From Paenibacillus turicensis (lineage in GTDB: Bacteria; Bacillota; Bacilli; Paenibacillales; Paenibacillaceae): a stretch of 64,000 bases of DNA. Positions 54,678 to 63,899 of the stretch are shown here, one piece after another (within the stretch, counting starts at the first letter, position 1; the number at the start of each line of letters is the position of its first letter). The stretch lies in contig NZ_JAGGKG010000005.1 in NCBI RefSeq assembly GCF_017873435.1, positions 159,164 through 223,163 of the forward strand, given 5' to 3'. The notes beneath the pieces were generated by a model. It had not been told where the DNA came from, ran no database searches, and saw only the letters and a list, made by a program, of their open reading frames with translations. A program made the translations under genes and the position numbers.

Positions 54678-55307
54678 TTATGAGCCTGCATACAGCAGTT
54701 TAAGCGCCTTCTTCATGACAACATCAATGCTATCGTTAGCAGAAATCTGATCATGCAATTTCTTCCATGCCGAGTCAAGCTCTGAATCTGTATACCCTAG
54801 CGCCTTGAGGCCTTCTCTTGCCTCTTGCCAGCTAGAGCTAGACTCTTTGGCACTCGCTTCCACAACAGCAAAGTCATCAAATAATGAGGGAGCCCCCATA
54901 TCCTTCAATTTATCTTTGAGATCTAGGATCATCCGTTGTGCGGTTTTTTTCCCGATCCCAGGTAACTTAATTAAGAAATTAATATTTTCTTGATGAATCG
55001 CTGCGATAACGGCATCAGGATTGCCACCGCTTAAAATCCCTAAGGCAACCTTCGGTCCAATTCCAGAAACCTCGATAAGCTTACGGAATAAACGTCGTTC
55101 CTCTTGACTCGTAAAACCAAATAATAAAATGGCGTCCTCACGTACATGATGATGCGTATAAATCGTTACCACTGAGTTAGGTTTCGTGCTTTTTGCACTA
55201 TAGTAAAATGGATTAGGACAATAAACCTGATAACCTACACCTTGCACATCAAGCGCCACATAATCAGCTTCAATGTACGCTACTTCCCCCCGTAAAAAAT
55301 CAATCAT
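54678..55307 (-). CDS. ruvA: Holliday junction DNA-binding protein RuvA
   Basis: Tetrameric junction-binding partner of RuvB, 209 residues: N-terminal OB fold (GVGYQVYCPNP), two helix-hairpin-helix motifs (VSGIGPKVALGILSG and LPGIGKKTAQRMILDL) and a C-terminal RuvB-contact domain with LKALGYTDSEL. Start overlaps the ruvC stop by ATGA. Confidence 0.97.
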   Translation of the reverse strand: MIDFLRGEVAYIEADYVALDVQGVGYQVYCPNPFYYSAKSTKPNSVVTIYTHHHVREDAILLFGFTSQEERRLFRKLIEVSGIGPKVALGILSGGNPDAVIAAIHQENINFLIKLPGIGKKTAQRMILDLKDKLKDMGAPSLFDDFAVVEASAKESSSSWQEAREGLKALGYTDSELDSAWKKLHDQISANDSIDVVMKKALKLLYAGS

Positions 55308-55807
55308 GATTTTAATACCTCATTTATTTTAGAATTTAGTGTGTATGAATGTGCATGACAAATCGCTACTGCAAGTGCATCTGCTACATCATCTGGCTTA
55401 GGTATCGCTTGTAGCTTCAAAAACATACGGGTCATTTCCTGAACCTGTTTTTTTTCAGCTTTTCCATACCCAACGATCGCTTGCTTCACCTGCATAGGCG
55501 TATATTCTGCAATGGGTAAACCTTTTTGCTTTGCAGCTAAAATAAGCACCCCTCTAGCCTGACTCACAGACATCGCATTGGTGACATTCCGATTAAAAAA
55601 TAGCTTTTCAAAGGCAACCGTATCTGGTTTATATTTCTCTATCAATTGTACCATTGCTTCATAAACATGCAGTAGACGCTCCTCATCTGGTGTATGTGCC
55701 TCTGTCTGAATACAGCCATATTGAACGGGAGTGATTTTATGTCCCACTTTATCTATAAACCCAAAGCCCACAATGGCAATCCCCGGGTCAATTCCTAATA
55801 TTCTCAC
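55304..55807 (-). CDS. ruvC: Crossover junction endodeoxyribonuclease RuvC
   Basis: Resolvase of 167 residues from the GTG behind GGGAGAGG. Catalytic acids: Asp7 in ILGIDPG, Glu in VAFEKLFFNRN, and the pair in DVADALAVAICH. In Bacillus subtilis ruvC is missing (RecU is used), so its presence supports a Paenibacillaceae-type host. Translationally coupled to ruvA. Confidence 0.95.
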   Translation of the reverse strand: MRILGIDPGIAIVGFGFIDKVGHKITPVQYGCIQTEAHTPDEERLLHVYEAMVQLIEKYKPDTVAFEKLFFNRNVTNAMSVSQARGVLILAAKQKGLPIAEYTPMQVKQAIVGYGKAEKKQVQEMTRMFLKLQAIPKPDDVADALAVAICHAHSYTLNSKINEVLKS

Positions 55808-56071
55808 GACTTTTCCTCTCCCCACCTTCAAGCTAACCGAACATATGTATTCATTATACACAATTCATGCCTATCAGACATAGATAAGCTGTATCTATTT
55901 TGCTTCTATCTATTTTACATTAGTTCTTGGATAATAGTTGTGGTATTCTGCTATTTTTTGTGCAAAACGAATAGTATAATAAGAAATACAATCATTAAAG
56001 CGCATACATACATTTACTTCATCCTTGATTGCTTGAGTTTTCATAATTGAAAAAAGAGGAGAATTAATAAA

Positions 56072-58480
56072 ATGACAACTGCAATTTATCGTAATTCATC
56101 CTACTCATGGCAACAACGAACAGAAGATTTAATCTCTAACATGACTTTACCAGAAAAAATTGCTCAGCTCACCTCGACACGTTTAGGGGATTTACTTACG
56201 AGTGTAGAGCACTTTACCTTCTCAGCAGAGCTAGCGACAAGCCATATCCCACATGGATGTGGGTATATTGCCCGTATCGGTGGAGCGACAGATCTGTTAC
56301 CGCATGAAATAGCAAAGGTCATGAATACCATTCAGCGACATTTTATTGAGGGCACACGCCTAGGCATTCCCGTATTTTTTATGACAGAGGCGACCTCAGG
56401 AGTACTTAGTCGAGGACATACCCTATATCCACAAAATATCGGAGCGGGTGCAATGTTTGATGAAGCACCAATCACTAAGATGGCAGATGCGATGCGCCAG
56501 GAAATGCTCGCGACAGGTGAACGTTGGGCGCTGGGCCCCGTCATTGATGTAATTCGTGATCCACGTTATGGAAGATGTGAGGAATCCTTTAGTGAAGATT
56601 TTTACTTAACAAGTCAATATGGTGTTGCCTATGTTCAGGGTCTGCAATCTCAAGATCTATCCCAAGGTGTTATTTCTACATTAAAGCATTTTGTTGCCCA
56701 AGGGATTAGTGATGGGGGGCGCAACTGTGCACCAATCCATGTGACTGAACGTGAACTGCTAGACGGATATGCCATTCCTTTTGCGGCTACGATTCGTGAT
56801 GGAGGTGCTTTAAGTGTAATGGCAGCTTATCATAGCATTGATCAAATTCCCGTTCACGCTTCTTCCACTCTTTTACGAGACATGTTACGGGATAAGCTTG
56901 GCTTTACAGGAATTACACTATCCGATGGAACAGGTATTCAGCTTATCAACTCATTTCATGATTATTGCCGTACACAAGAGGAAGCAACAAAACTTGCGAT
57001 AGAGGCAGGCATTGAATGTGAGATTGATTTTATGTTTGCAAAATATTTACAGGACTTAGTTGAAAAAGAAATCGTAGAAGTTGCACTTGTAGATGCCGCA
57101 GTCTATAAAATATTATCGCTCAAATTCCGCATGGGCTTGTTTGATCATCCTTATGTTGATGAAGAAAAAGTTGATGTATCCCTTTGTACGCCAGAAATGA
57201 TCGCCATATCTAAGGAAATGGCGCTCCGTTCGATGACCTTGCTCAAAAATGAAGGGCTGCTTTTACCTCTAGACCCAACTAATCCTAAGCTGCGAAAAGT
57301 CGCTGTTATAGGGCCACTAGCACATAGCAAAAAGTTTGCGTATAGCGATTACTCCTATCCTTCACATATAGAAGATATGTTTAGAGGGGCTGAAAATTTA
57401 TCAGAGGAAGAGATGCTCACAAAGGCACTATTTTTTAAAAAGCAACAAACACGTTATGAGGATTTGTATCACGACATCCCCACCGTATATGAGGCATTAA
57501 AGCTAGCTTTGCCACACACGGAGGTCGTGTATGCCCAAGGACTTAAGGATACCTTTAACTATCATAACAGCCCAGATTTTGAGCAAATTGAAGACGCTGT
57601 CGCGATCGCTCAGGATGCAGATGTGATTATCGCGGTATGTGGGGATACAAGTGGCATGGGAGGGACCAATGATAGTGGTGAATCTACAGACCGTATTGAA
57701 ATTGGCTTATCCCATGAGCAAAAAAGGCTACTCCGCGCGTTACATGCTACGGGACGTCCTGTCGTATTAGTATTATGCAACGGTCGTCCACTAGAGCTGT
57801 TAGAGGAAAGCAACACGATGAAGGCTATTCTTGAGGCATGGAAGCCAGGGATGTGCGGAGCAGAAGCCATCGTTGAAACATTAATTGGTATGAACAACCC
57901 AGGTGGCAAGCTTGCTGTCACTTTGCCTAAAGCGCTTGGTCAGGTGCCTGTGTACTACGCTCAGCTAGCAACAGGCCATAAACAATTTTGGCGGCAAACC
58001 TACTTAGAAATGGACGTAGCTCCACTTTACCCGTTTGGTTATGGCCTTAGCTATACATCGTTTGAAGCAAGCGAGGTGGAAATGCTACAGCACAAAGATG
58101 GGATTACGGTTAAGGCAACAATTACGAATACAGGAGCATGTGCTGGTGATGAGGTGGTGCAGGTTTATGTACGTAAAAAGTACGCAAGCGTGCTTCAGCC
58201 TGAACGTGAATTAAAGGCATACAAGCGAATTACAATAGCGCCAAAAGAAGCAGCAATGTTGACCTTCGAAATTGCTTATGATTCCCTTGGTTACCACAAC
58301 GTAAATATGGAGCTTGGCTTAGAGAACATCCAGCTTGATGTATTACTAGGTTTCTCATCGCAAGATATTGTCACAGAGCAACAATTTGAGCTACAGTTGG
58401 CACAAGGATTTCGTCCAATTACTAAACCTGTGTATACAAATAAAGTTTTCGTTACAAAAACACAAGTGAATAACGCTTAA
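56072..58480 (+). CDS. Glycoside hydrolase family 3 beta-glucosidase-like protein
   Basis: GH3 enzyme, 802 residues, no signal peptide, so probably cytoplasmic. N-terminal (beta/alpha)8 domain with KHFVAQG, nucleophile Asp285 in ITLSDGTGI (GH3 usually has SDW/SDY), a C-terminal sandwich with the candidate acid/base Glu537 in DSGESTDR, and a fibronectin-III-like end (GDEVVQVYVR, PERELKAYKRI). GAGGAG precedes the ATG. Monocistronic with a downstream terminator. Hydrolyses beta-glucosides or xylosides; the exact sugar cannot be read from sequence. Confidence 0.88.
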   Translation: MTTAIYRNSSYSWQQRTEDLISNMTLPEKIAQLTSTRLGDLLTSVEHFTFSAELATSHIPHGCGYIARIGGATDLLPHEIAKVMNTIQRHFIEGTRLGIPVFFMTEATSGVLSRGHTLYPQNIGAGAMFDEAPITKMADAMRQEMLATGERWALGPVIDVIRDPRYGRCEESFSEDFYLTSQYGVAYVQGLQSQDLSQGVISTLKHFVAQGISDGGRNCAPIHVTERELLDGYAIPFAATIRDGGALSVMAAYHSIDQIPVHASSTLLRDMLRDKLGFTGITLSDGTGIQLINSFHDYCRTQEEATKLAIEAGIECEIDFMFAKYLQDLVEKEIVEVALVDAAVYKILSLKFRMGLFDHPYVDEEKVDVSLCTPEMIAISKEMALRSMTLLKNEGLLLPLDPTNPKLRKVAVIGPLAHSKKFAYSDYSYPSHIEDMFRGAENLSEEEMLTKALFFKKQQTRYEDLYHDIPTVYEALKLALPHTEVVYAQGLKDTFNYHNSPDFEQIEDAVAIAQDADVIIAVCGDTSGMGGTNDSGESTDRIEIGLSHEQKRLLRALHATGRPVVLVLCNGRPLELLEESNTMKAILEAWKPGMCGAEAIVETLIGMNNPGGKLAVTLPKALGQVPVYYAQLATGHKQFWRQTYLEMDVAPLYPFGYGLSYTSFEASEVEMLQHKDGITVKATITNTGACAGDEVVQVYVRKKYASVLQPERELKAYKRITIAPKEAAMLTFEIAYDSLGYHNVNMELGLENIQLDVLLGFSSQDIVTEQQFELQLAQGFRPITKPVYTNKVFVTKTQVNNA

Positions 58481-58532
58481 GTTACAACAGAATCGTTGAT
58501 CAAAATAGTTGATCAATGATGTGAAAATGTAA

Positions 58533-58580
58533 AAAAGCTTCTAGCTCACACTCTATCGTGGATGGCTAGAAGCTCTTTTT
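58533..58580 (+). terminator. Terminator of the GH3 gene
   Basis: AGCTTCTAGC and GCTAGAAGCT form a perfect 10-base stem followed by CTTTTT; the reverse strand also has a T-run, so it can serve bofC too. Confidence 0.85.
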
Positions 58581-58581
58581 A

Positions 58582-59298
58582 TCATTTTGACTCCGTTTGC
58601 GTAATAACTCCTTCAGTTGCACCTACCGCAAATTCACTAAACGTAGATAATACACTATCAAATTCCTCTACATCCTGAACGCGTATCCCTTTACGGATTT
58701 GCTCCATTTCCTTTTGCGGCAATACACTTTCCATCGTTTCTACATCAAGTTGAAAAAAAGTTTTCAGCACCTTTTCTTCTTTTGGCGAACCGTCAAATAA
58801 ACTTAAATTGCCTAACCGATCAATCCCAAAATATCCATTTCGCTCACATTCCGTAGACAATGCATTTACATGCTCCTCCAGCCACACATCCCCACCATTT
58901 CCGATCCGTCCGATCCAGTCAGGATGCTCCTTTAACAACGATGTGATTTCATCTGGCTTCATAATGCCTAACACCGTCGTTTCCTCTCCACATATATATT
59001 TTTTACTCAAATGTACAATTTTAGCTTGACCTGAACGTTGGATATCTTTAAGCCAATCGGGCGTAACTTCATCCTGCAATTTAGTATCCTGTAGCAAGCC
59101 TAACGTTTCCTTCACAATCGGTTCACTTGTCATTAAAGCTTCCATCTGCTTAGAAAGCGCAAGTCCTTTCCAAGCCATAATTGCAACAAGGAAACAGGCT
59201 AGACCTGTCCAAATCGCTCTACGCCACCTTCTCATTCGTCTTCTTAGATGCTTACTTATCGCGAAGATATTCACGTTATATCCCCTTCTATCGGTCAT
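58582..59298 (-). CDS. bofC: BofC-like forespore regulator
   Basis: Intercompartmental signalling protein that restrains SpoIVB and so timing of sigma-K processing in sporulation. 238 residues, with an N-terminal anchor/signal helix (RRAIWTGLACFLVAIMAWKG) and a BofC core: YICGEETTVLG, EHPDWIGRIG, ECERNGYFGIDRLGNLSLFD, KVLKTFFQLDVETMESVLP. Longer basic N terminus than B. subtilis BofC (170 residues). Its place near ruvC matches Bacillus order, here with the GH3 gene inserted between. Confidence 0.87.
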   Translation of the reverse strand: MTDRRGYNVNIFAISKHLRRRMRRWRRAIWTGLACFLVAIMAWKGLALSKQMEALMTSEPIVKETLGLLQDTKLQDEVTPDWLKDIQRSGQAKIVHLSKKYICGEETTVLGIMKPDEITSLLKEHPDWIGRIGNGGDVWLEEHVNALSTECERNGYFGIDRLGNLSLFDGSPKEEKVLKTFFQLDVETMESVLPQKEMEQIRKGIRVQDVEEFDSVLSTFSEFAVGATEGVITQTESK

Positions 59299-59343
59299 TA
59301 TTTAATGTTTAGTTTGACCTTAGACAGTAGGAAATATACACCA

Positions 59344-59832
59344 TTAGACATGATGTCTTATTTTTTTCACGAGCAATAACTCATCACAAATCGGGATATT
59401 ATCATAACCAAGCAGAGGAATTTGCGGTTTTATTTTTCTTGCCTCTACCACAGCATCAGAATAAACCTTTTGAATTCGATACCCTCGTTTTTGGTAAAAT
59501 TTCAAGGCTCTTAAATTGTCATTGGTCGTAATTAGCTTCACATTTTCACAATGAAGGCGGTTTGCTTCCTGCTCTATCATCACTAGTAGCTGACCTCCAA
59601 TACCTTGACCCTCATTCAAGCTATCTAAAGAAATAATTTCTAGCTCTTGTTCTCTATGAACATATGTAATTAGTCCAACAATGTCCTCATCAGCATCAAG
59701 TGCAGCATATCCATCTAATTCATCACCCTGATACACTCCAGAGGATATAACCATCTCAGCACTTCCCCACTGGGTTGCAAAAAACTGCGTAATCAGCGCT
59801 CTATTTATTTTTTTAGTCGAAACAATATTCAC
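59344..59832 (-). CDS. GNAT-family N-acetyltransferase
   Basis: Acetyl-CoA dependent acetyltransferase of 162 residues from the GTG behind AAGGAGG. Acetyl-CoA loop GQGIGGQLLVMIEQEA and the C-terminal LRALKFYQKRGYRIQ are the GNAT A and B motifs. Substrate unknown. Confidence 0.85.
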   Translation of the reverse strand: MNIVSTKKINRALITQFFATQWGSAEMVISSGVYQGDELDGYAALDADEDIVGLITYVHREQELEIISLDSLNEGQGIGGQLLVMIEQEANRLHCENVKLITTNDNLRALKFYQKRGYRIQKVYSDAVVEARKIKPQIPLLGYDNIPICDELLLVKKIRHHV

Positions 59833-59964
59833 ACTAACGCCTCCTTGTAGAAAAACTATTCTATTTAGGTTCACATTTAAAAATTTATATGAATTAGATT
59901 ATATTTATCGATGAATCAACTTTAACATAAGCAGGTTATCAGCACACTATAATTGTGTCATAAC

Positions 59965-60008
59965 AAAAAAAGACTTAACAAGAAAATTAATTTCTCGTTA
60001 AGCCTTTT
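59965..60008 (-). terminator. Terminator of the tRNA-Pro gene
   Basis: On the minus strand AGGCTTAACGAGAAAT pairs with ATTTTCTTGTTAAGTCTT with two mismatches, followed by a run of T. Confidence 0.8.
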
Positions 60009-60044
60009 CTGTAGGGCTTATTACATAAGCCAATCTTACAATTA

Positions 60045-60118
60045 TCGGGACGACACGATTTGAACATGCGACCCCCTGGTCCCAAACCAGGTGCTCTACC
60101 AAGCTGAGCTACGTCCCG
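60045..60118 (-). tRNA. tRNA-Pro (anticodon TGG)
   Basis: Read on the minus strand: acceptor CGGGACG pairs with CGTCCCG; D arm AGCTCAGCTTGGTAGAGC; anticodon stem CCTGG/CCAGG with loop TTTGGGA, giving anticodon TGG; T arm GCATGTTCAAATCGTGT. Discriminator A. CCA is not encoded. Own promoter and terminator, so monocistronic. Confidence 0.96.
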
Positions 60119-60152
60119 AAAGTAGTATATCCTCAGAAAGGATAACAAGAAG

Positions 60153-60181
60153 ATAATACCATAAATAAAATAGTAACGCAA
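60153..60181 (-). promoter_or_regulatory. Promoter of tRNA-Pro
   Basis: Minus strand TTGCGT (plus 60176-60181) and TATTAT (plus 60153-60158) with exactly 17 bases between, about 34 bases before the tRNA. Confidence 0.75.
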
Positions 60182-60292
60182 CACTTTTTTATGATATAAG
60201 AAGCTATAGTGATATAATAGAATAGAGATTATAGATTATAGAATCCAATAGATCCTCAATTTAAAACTATTTTTAGGAGAGACAACCTAATT

Positions 60293-60847
60293 ATGATCAA
60301 AAATCTGCTTGTCACTGGCTATCGCGCACAAGAGCTTGGTATCTTTAACCAAAAGCATGCTGGCATTCCTTTTATAAAGCAAGCCATTATGAATAGACTT
60401 ATGCCTCTTATCGATCAAGGGTTAGAATGGGTCATTACTGGAGGGCAATACGGTGTAGACTTGTGGGCCTGTGAGGTTGCACTTACACTAAAGCAACAAT
60501 TTCCCCAGCTTAAATGTGCGATCATTACTGCTTTTAGTAATCAAGAAAGTAAATGGAGTGAAGAAAAGCAACTTTATTATGAAGGAATCACTACAAAGGT
60601 AGACTTTGTTACTTCGGTAAGTAAAGAGGAATACAGTGGTAGCTGGCAATTTTCAGCAAGAGATGATTTATTGCTTCGTAAAACAGACGGTATTTTACTG
60701 TTATATGATGAAGAAAATGGAGCGGCTAGCCCTAAATACATTAAAGAGCGTGCTAGAAAAAAAAGTATGGTGGATGGCTATCAATTGTTTATCATTACCC
60801 CTGAGGAGATTCAAGACATTGCGAATGAATCTAGCTTAGAATATTAA
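60293..60847 (+). CDS. YpsA/DUF1273 SLOG-family protein
   Basis: 184 residues of the YpsA family (SLOG superfamily; linked to cell-division effects and oxidative stress in Bacillus and Staphylococcus). NLLVTGYRAQELGIF at the N terminus, the nucleotide-loop-like WVITGGQYGVDLWACEVAL and LYDEENGAASPKY match the family. AGGAGAG site before ATG; TATAAT-like box about 80 bases upstream. Confidence 0.88.
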   Translation: MIKNLLVTGYRAQELGIFNQKHAGIPFIKQAIMNRLMPLIDQGLEWVITGGQYGVDLWACEVALTLKQQFPQLKCAIITAFSNQESKWSEEKQLYYEGITTKVDFVTSVSKEEYSGSWQFSARDDLLLRKTDGILLLYDEENGAASPKYIKERARKKSMVDGYQLFIITPEEIQDIANESSLEY

Positions 60848-60980
60848 TTTTATGATTGGATAAATGTATGGCTTTAGCCCTATTAAAGTCCGATTGCTGT
60901 AAATCCGCACAAATTGAAGTCACAACCGGACTATAAAAGGCTTCTTGATTTATTAAAGAAAGTTTAATCCAGTAAAGTGA

Positions 60981-61958
60981 TTACCAAGAATAAGCTTCTG
61001 GGGCTGGTCCACCTGGTCCAGGGAAAATATCATTTAGTTTAGCTAATACTTCTTCTGTAAGGACGACATCCACAACACGTAATGAATCCTCTAGTTGCTC
61101 CAGTGTTCTTGGTCCGATAATCGGAGCGGTTATTGCCTTGTTAGACAATACCCAAGCGAGGGCAACCACGTCCTCTGCTTCATCAAGCTCTTGGCATAAA
61201 GTCGCAAACTGTTCTAGCTGTGTACGATGCTTTTCGATCTCCTCTGTTTTTTTACTACGTTTTCCTGTTCCCGCTAAAGCGTTACGCCCTAACAATCCAC
61301 TTGCAAGTGGGCTCCAAGGAATGACACCAAGCCCATGATGTTCTGCTGATGGAATTACTTCAAGCTCTGGTGTTCGCTGCAATAAATTATAGAGATGTTG
61401 TTCAGACACAAGCCCTTGGAAATGACGTTCCTTTGCCGCAGCTTGTGCTAACGCAATATGCCAGCCTGCAAAGTTGCTAGAGCCGATATAGTCTACCTTA
61501 CCTTGCTGAACTAGGGATTCAAAAGCCCCCCATAACTCATCCCAACCTACATTTCGGTCGATATGGTGCATTTGATATAACTCCACATGATCGGTTTGTA
61601 GTCGCTTAAGCGAGGCTTCAAAGCTTCTTCTTATTTTATAACCTGACAGCCCTCTTGCATCATTTGGACCATCCAACTCATTATTCATATTTCCATATAC
61701 TTTAGTTGCTAGCACAACCTTTTCACGTCTGCCTCCACCTTGCTTGAACCAACGTCCTAAAATTTCTTCAGTTAGTCCTTTTCGATCCTCAGCTCCACCA
61801 TAAACATTTGCGGTGTCAAAAAAGTTAATGCCCGCATCTAAAGCCGCATCCATAATTTTATATGCCTCTTTTTCCTCTGTTTGTGTGCCAAAATTCATAG
61901 TCCCTAAACATAGACGACTTACCTTAAGTCCTGACTTACCTAAATACGTATATTGCAT
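60981..61958 (-). CDS. Aldo/keto reductase
   Basis: NADPH-dependent aldo/keto reductase of 325 residues, close to the YghZ/YajO-type group. Catalytic tetrad Asp48, Tyr53, Lys86 and His131 can be read in FFDTANVYGG, LATKVYGN and ELYQMHHIDR; cofactor loop IIGPRTLEQLEDSL near the end. ATG with AAGGAGG upstream. Substrate unknown; stands alone. Confidence 0.92.
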   Translation of the reverse strand: MQYTYLGKSGLKVSRLCLGTMNFGTQTEEKEAYKIMDAALDAGINFFDTANVYGGAEDRKGLTEEILGRWFKQGGGRREKVVLATKVYGNMNNELDGPNDARGLSGYKIRRSFEASLKRLQTDHVELYQMHHIDRNVGWDELWGAFESLVQQGKVDYIGSSNFAGWHIALAQAAAKERHFQGLVSEQHLYNLLQRTPELEVIPSAEHHGLGVIPWSPLASGLLGRNALAGTGKRSKKTEEIEKHRTQLEQFATLCQELDEAEDVVALAWVLSNKAITAPIIGPRTLEQLEDSLRVVDVVLTEEVLAKLNDIFPGPGGPAPEAYSW

Positions 61959-62059
61959 CAAAAAGTCCTCCTTAAAAGATTTTTAATTTTAGCATAGGTG
62001 TATCATAGTTATGTCCCTATGTTTTACTATAAACCTTAAAGTAGACTTTAACTCAATAA

Positions 62060-62386
62060 TTACTTTTCAACTCGTAAATCTCTAATTTGAACACGAGTGC
62101 CGTAGTTGGAATTGTCACTAAACAATTTAAACGTAGGGAATTCTGGATCACCCTCTAAATATAATTGCTCATTATAAAAAATTTGATGCTGCTGGTCTAC
62201 AATAAAATGGAACTGGTCTGAGGGGACGTTCAAATCAGTTTGTAATGGGGCATCAACAAGCAACAGCACATTGATCCCTTCACATCCACAACCTTCTGTA
62301 TCATAAAAAATTTTAAAATATCCAGGACGCTCCCCTAGTGCAGTAGCAAGTTTGTGGCCAGCCAACTCATCTAGTTTGATATGCAT
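62060..62386 (-). CDS. HesB/YneR-like iron-sulfur biogenesis family protein
   Basis: 108 residues of the iron-sulphur cluster biosynthesis (HesB-like) fold. Only the GCGCEG pair (Cys33, Cys35) is present, and the third Cys typical of A-type carriers is missing, as in the YqkB/YneR subfamily. Single gene with AAGGAG upstream. A true cluster-carrier role is therefore uncertain. Confidence 0.75.
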   Translation of the reverse strand: MHIKLDELAGHKLATALGERPGYFKIFYDTEGCGCEGINVLLLVDAPLQTDLNVPSDQFHFIVDQQHQIFYNEQLYLEGDPEFPTFKLFSDNSNYGTRVQIRDLRVEK

Positions 62387-62546
62387 GTAATGCCCAACTC
62401 CTTATTTGTTTAAATTTAATATTACACAATTTGAAATCAAGTAAAAATTCCTAGGGTTTCAATTGTGGTAACCAACAGATAGGGGGGCTACCCGATAAAG
62501 TGGAATCTTGTTTAAAATTAAATTTTCAAGAAAATACTAAAATTTT

Positions 62547-62757
62547 GGTTCATCGTTTAAATTCGTGGTTGACCAACAACCCAAGCTAGCGAAGGAACAG
62601 AGAGATTCTGGAAAAGCGGAGCGTTCGTCTCTTAAAATCAAATTCCATCCATAAATATACTTCAATATAGGAATCTGATTTTAACAACGATTGGAAGAAC
62701 TCTCTGTTTCGTAGCTTCCATCTCCATTATGGTCAACCACGAATTTTATTTTGAATC
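62547..62757 (-). repeat. Intergenic palindrome element, copy 6 (about 211 bp, inverted)
   Basis: Terminal repeats AAATTCGTGGTTGACC (left) and its complement GGTCAACCACGAATTT (right) are perfect over 16 bases. The left arm carries GCTAGCGAAGGAACAGAGAG, which is the right-arm sequence of copies 1-4, so this copy is inverted. Central blocks TTAAAATCAAATTCC and GGAATCTGATTTTAA pair. It ends about 10 bases after the methyltransferase stop. A decayed fragment of another end (GTGGTAACCAAC near 62466) lies just to the left. Confidence 0.85.
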
Positions 62758-62766
62758 TACTTTTCA

Positions 62767-63519
62767 CTATTTTCTACTAGCCACCGCAATATACTCCATC
62801 TTCACCTCAGGATGATTAAAAAAGGAATACATTTTTTTGAACATGCCACGATTTTCTTTTTTAAGACCATTGCTAATGATCTTTAAGGTTCCTAATAGAC
62901 CCTCATCACGAATCATACCTTTAGGGGACATCAGGCTCATATCCCCATGAGAGGTCGAGACTGCAAAACCCTCCTCTTTAAACACCTGCTCCCAACGGCT
63001 TAAAGTTAATGGCTCAACATTGACATGAATCGTTTTGCGTAACGCCTCAATCGTGTCCGCCATATCCTCTTTAGCAAGCATCACATCATGCGTAAGCAAG
63101 ATGCCACCCGGCTTAAGTACACGATAATATTCTGAGATCGCCTTTTGCTTTGATTTACCGTTTAACATCGTTAACATTGCTTCATTAAAAACAACATCAA
63201 ACGTTTCATTCTCAAATGGTAATTTCATAGCGTTGGCTTGTTGAAGTGTAATTTTATGTTCTAGGTTGTTACTTGCAATGTTGTGTCTTGCCTTTTCCAG
63301 CACACGTGGATCCATATCTACCGCTGTAATGTGACAACCATATGTTTTAGCAAGCTCCATCGAGGTGGTACACATGTTACATGCAACTTCAAGCACTTTC
63401 TTACCTTCATTTAAATTTGCTTGCTCTATTAACCAGTTGGTAGCCTTAATCCCACCCGGTCGCAGGCGTTTTTTGCCAAGTCTAGCTAAAAAGGTGTGTC
63501 CTACCTCATGTTTTGTCAT
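62767..63519 (-). CDS. SAM-dependent methyltransferase (class I)
   Basis: 250 residues with a UbiE/Methyltransf_11-like core: motif I KVLEVACNMCTTSMELA (41-57), motif II region ITAVDMDPRVLEKAR, motif post-II TFDVVFNEAMLTML and YYRVLKPGGILLTHD. Motif I lacks the usual GxGxG glycines (A-C-N-M-C instead), an oddity. The last about 80 residues are helical and may bind substrate. Overlaps no neighbour; 35 bases after the cupin gene, so probably cotranscribed. Confidence 0.85.
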   Translation of the reverse strand: MTKHEVGHTFLARLGKKRLRPGGIKATNWLIEQANLNEGKKVLEVACNMCTTSMELAKTYGCHITAVDMDPRVLEKARHNIASNNLEHKITLQQANAMKLPFENETFDVVFNEAMLTMLNGKSKQKAISEYYRVLKPGGILLTHDVMLAKEDMADTIEALRKTIHVNVEPLTLSRWEQVFKEEGFAVSTSHGDMSLMSPKGMIRDEGLLGTLKIISNGLKKENRGMFKKMYSFFNHPEVKMEYIAVASRK

Positions 63520-63554
63520 CTCGTCCCCTCCTCTCCTCTTACCGTGCTACAAAA

Positions 63555-63899
63555 CTAAGGCTTTACAATAATTAAAAGCATTTTGAATGAATCTTCTACT
63601 GCTCGTAAACCATGCGGAATTGTAGATGGCATAATGATCGTTTCACCTGCACGTACGTTATACACATCATCACCAATAGTAATTTCAGCAACACCTTCAA
63701 TGACATTAACCATCGCATCTCCTGGGGAGGAATGCTTTTTAATTTCTTGCCCTTTATCTAAAGCAAACAAAGTCATCCCGAAATTAGGGCGTTGAACCAA
63801 CGTCATGCTAGAAGTTTGTTGTGGTTCAACAGTCACTTGTTGATCTAATCTAATTACACTTGCTTGCTCTAAATTTCTGATTAATGTTTGATTTTCCAT
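63555..63899 (-). CDS. Cupin-domain protein
   Basis: Single-domain cupin of 114 residues. Motif 1 GQEIKKHSSPGDAMVNVIEG carries His52 and a shortened ligand set, and motif 2 VRAGETIIMPSTIPHGL carries the last His, so metal binding is possible. Likely a small sensor or isomerase-type protein rather than an enzyme of known reaction. GGGAGG precedes the ATG. First gene of a pair with the methyltransferase. The 100 bases to the window edge hold nothing I recognise. Confidence 0.82.
   Translation of the reverse strand: MENQTLIRNLEQASVIRLDQQVTVEPQQTSSMTLVQRPNFGMTLFALDKGQEIKKHSSPGDAMVNVIEGVAEITIGDDVYNVRAGETIIMPSTIPHGLRAVEDSFKMLLIIVKP

Noticed and set aside
59965..60118. Integration site (att) at tRNA-Pro
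   Set aside because: No integrase gene or duplicated tRNA 3' end is seen nearby.
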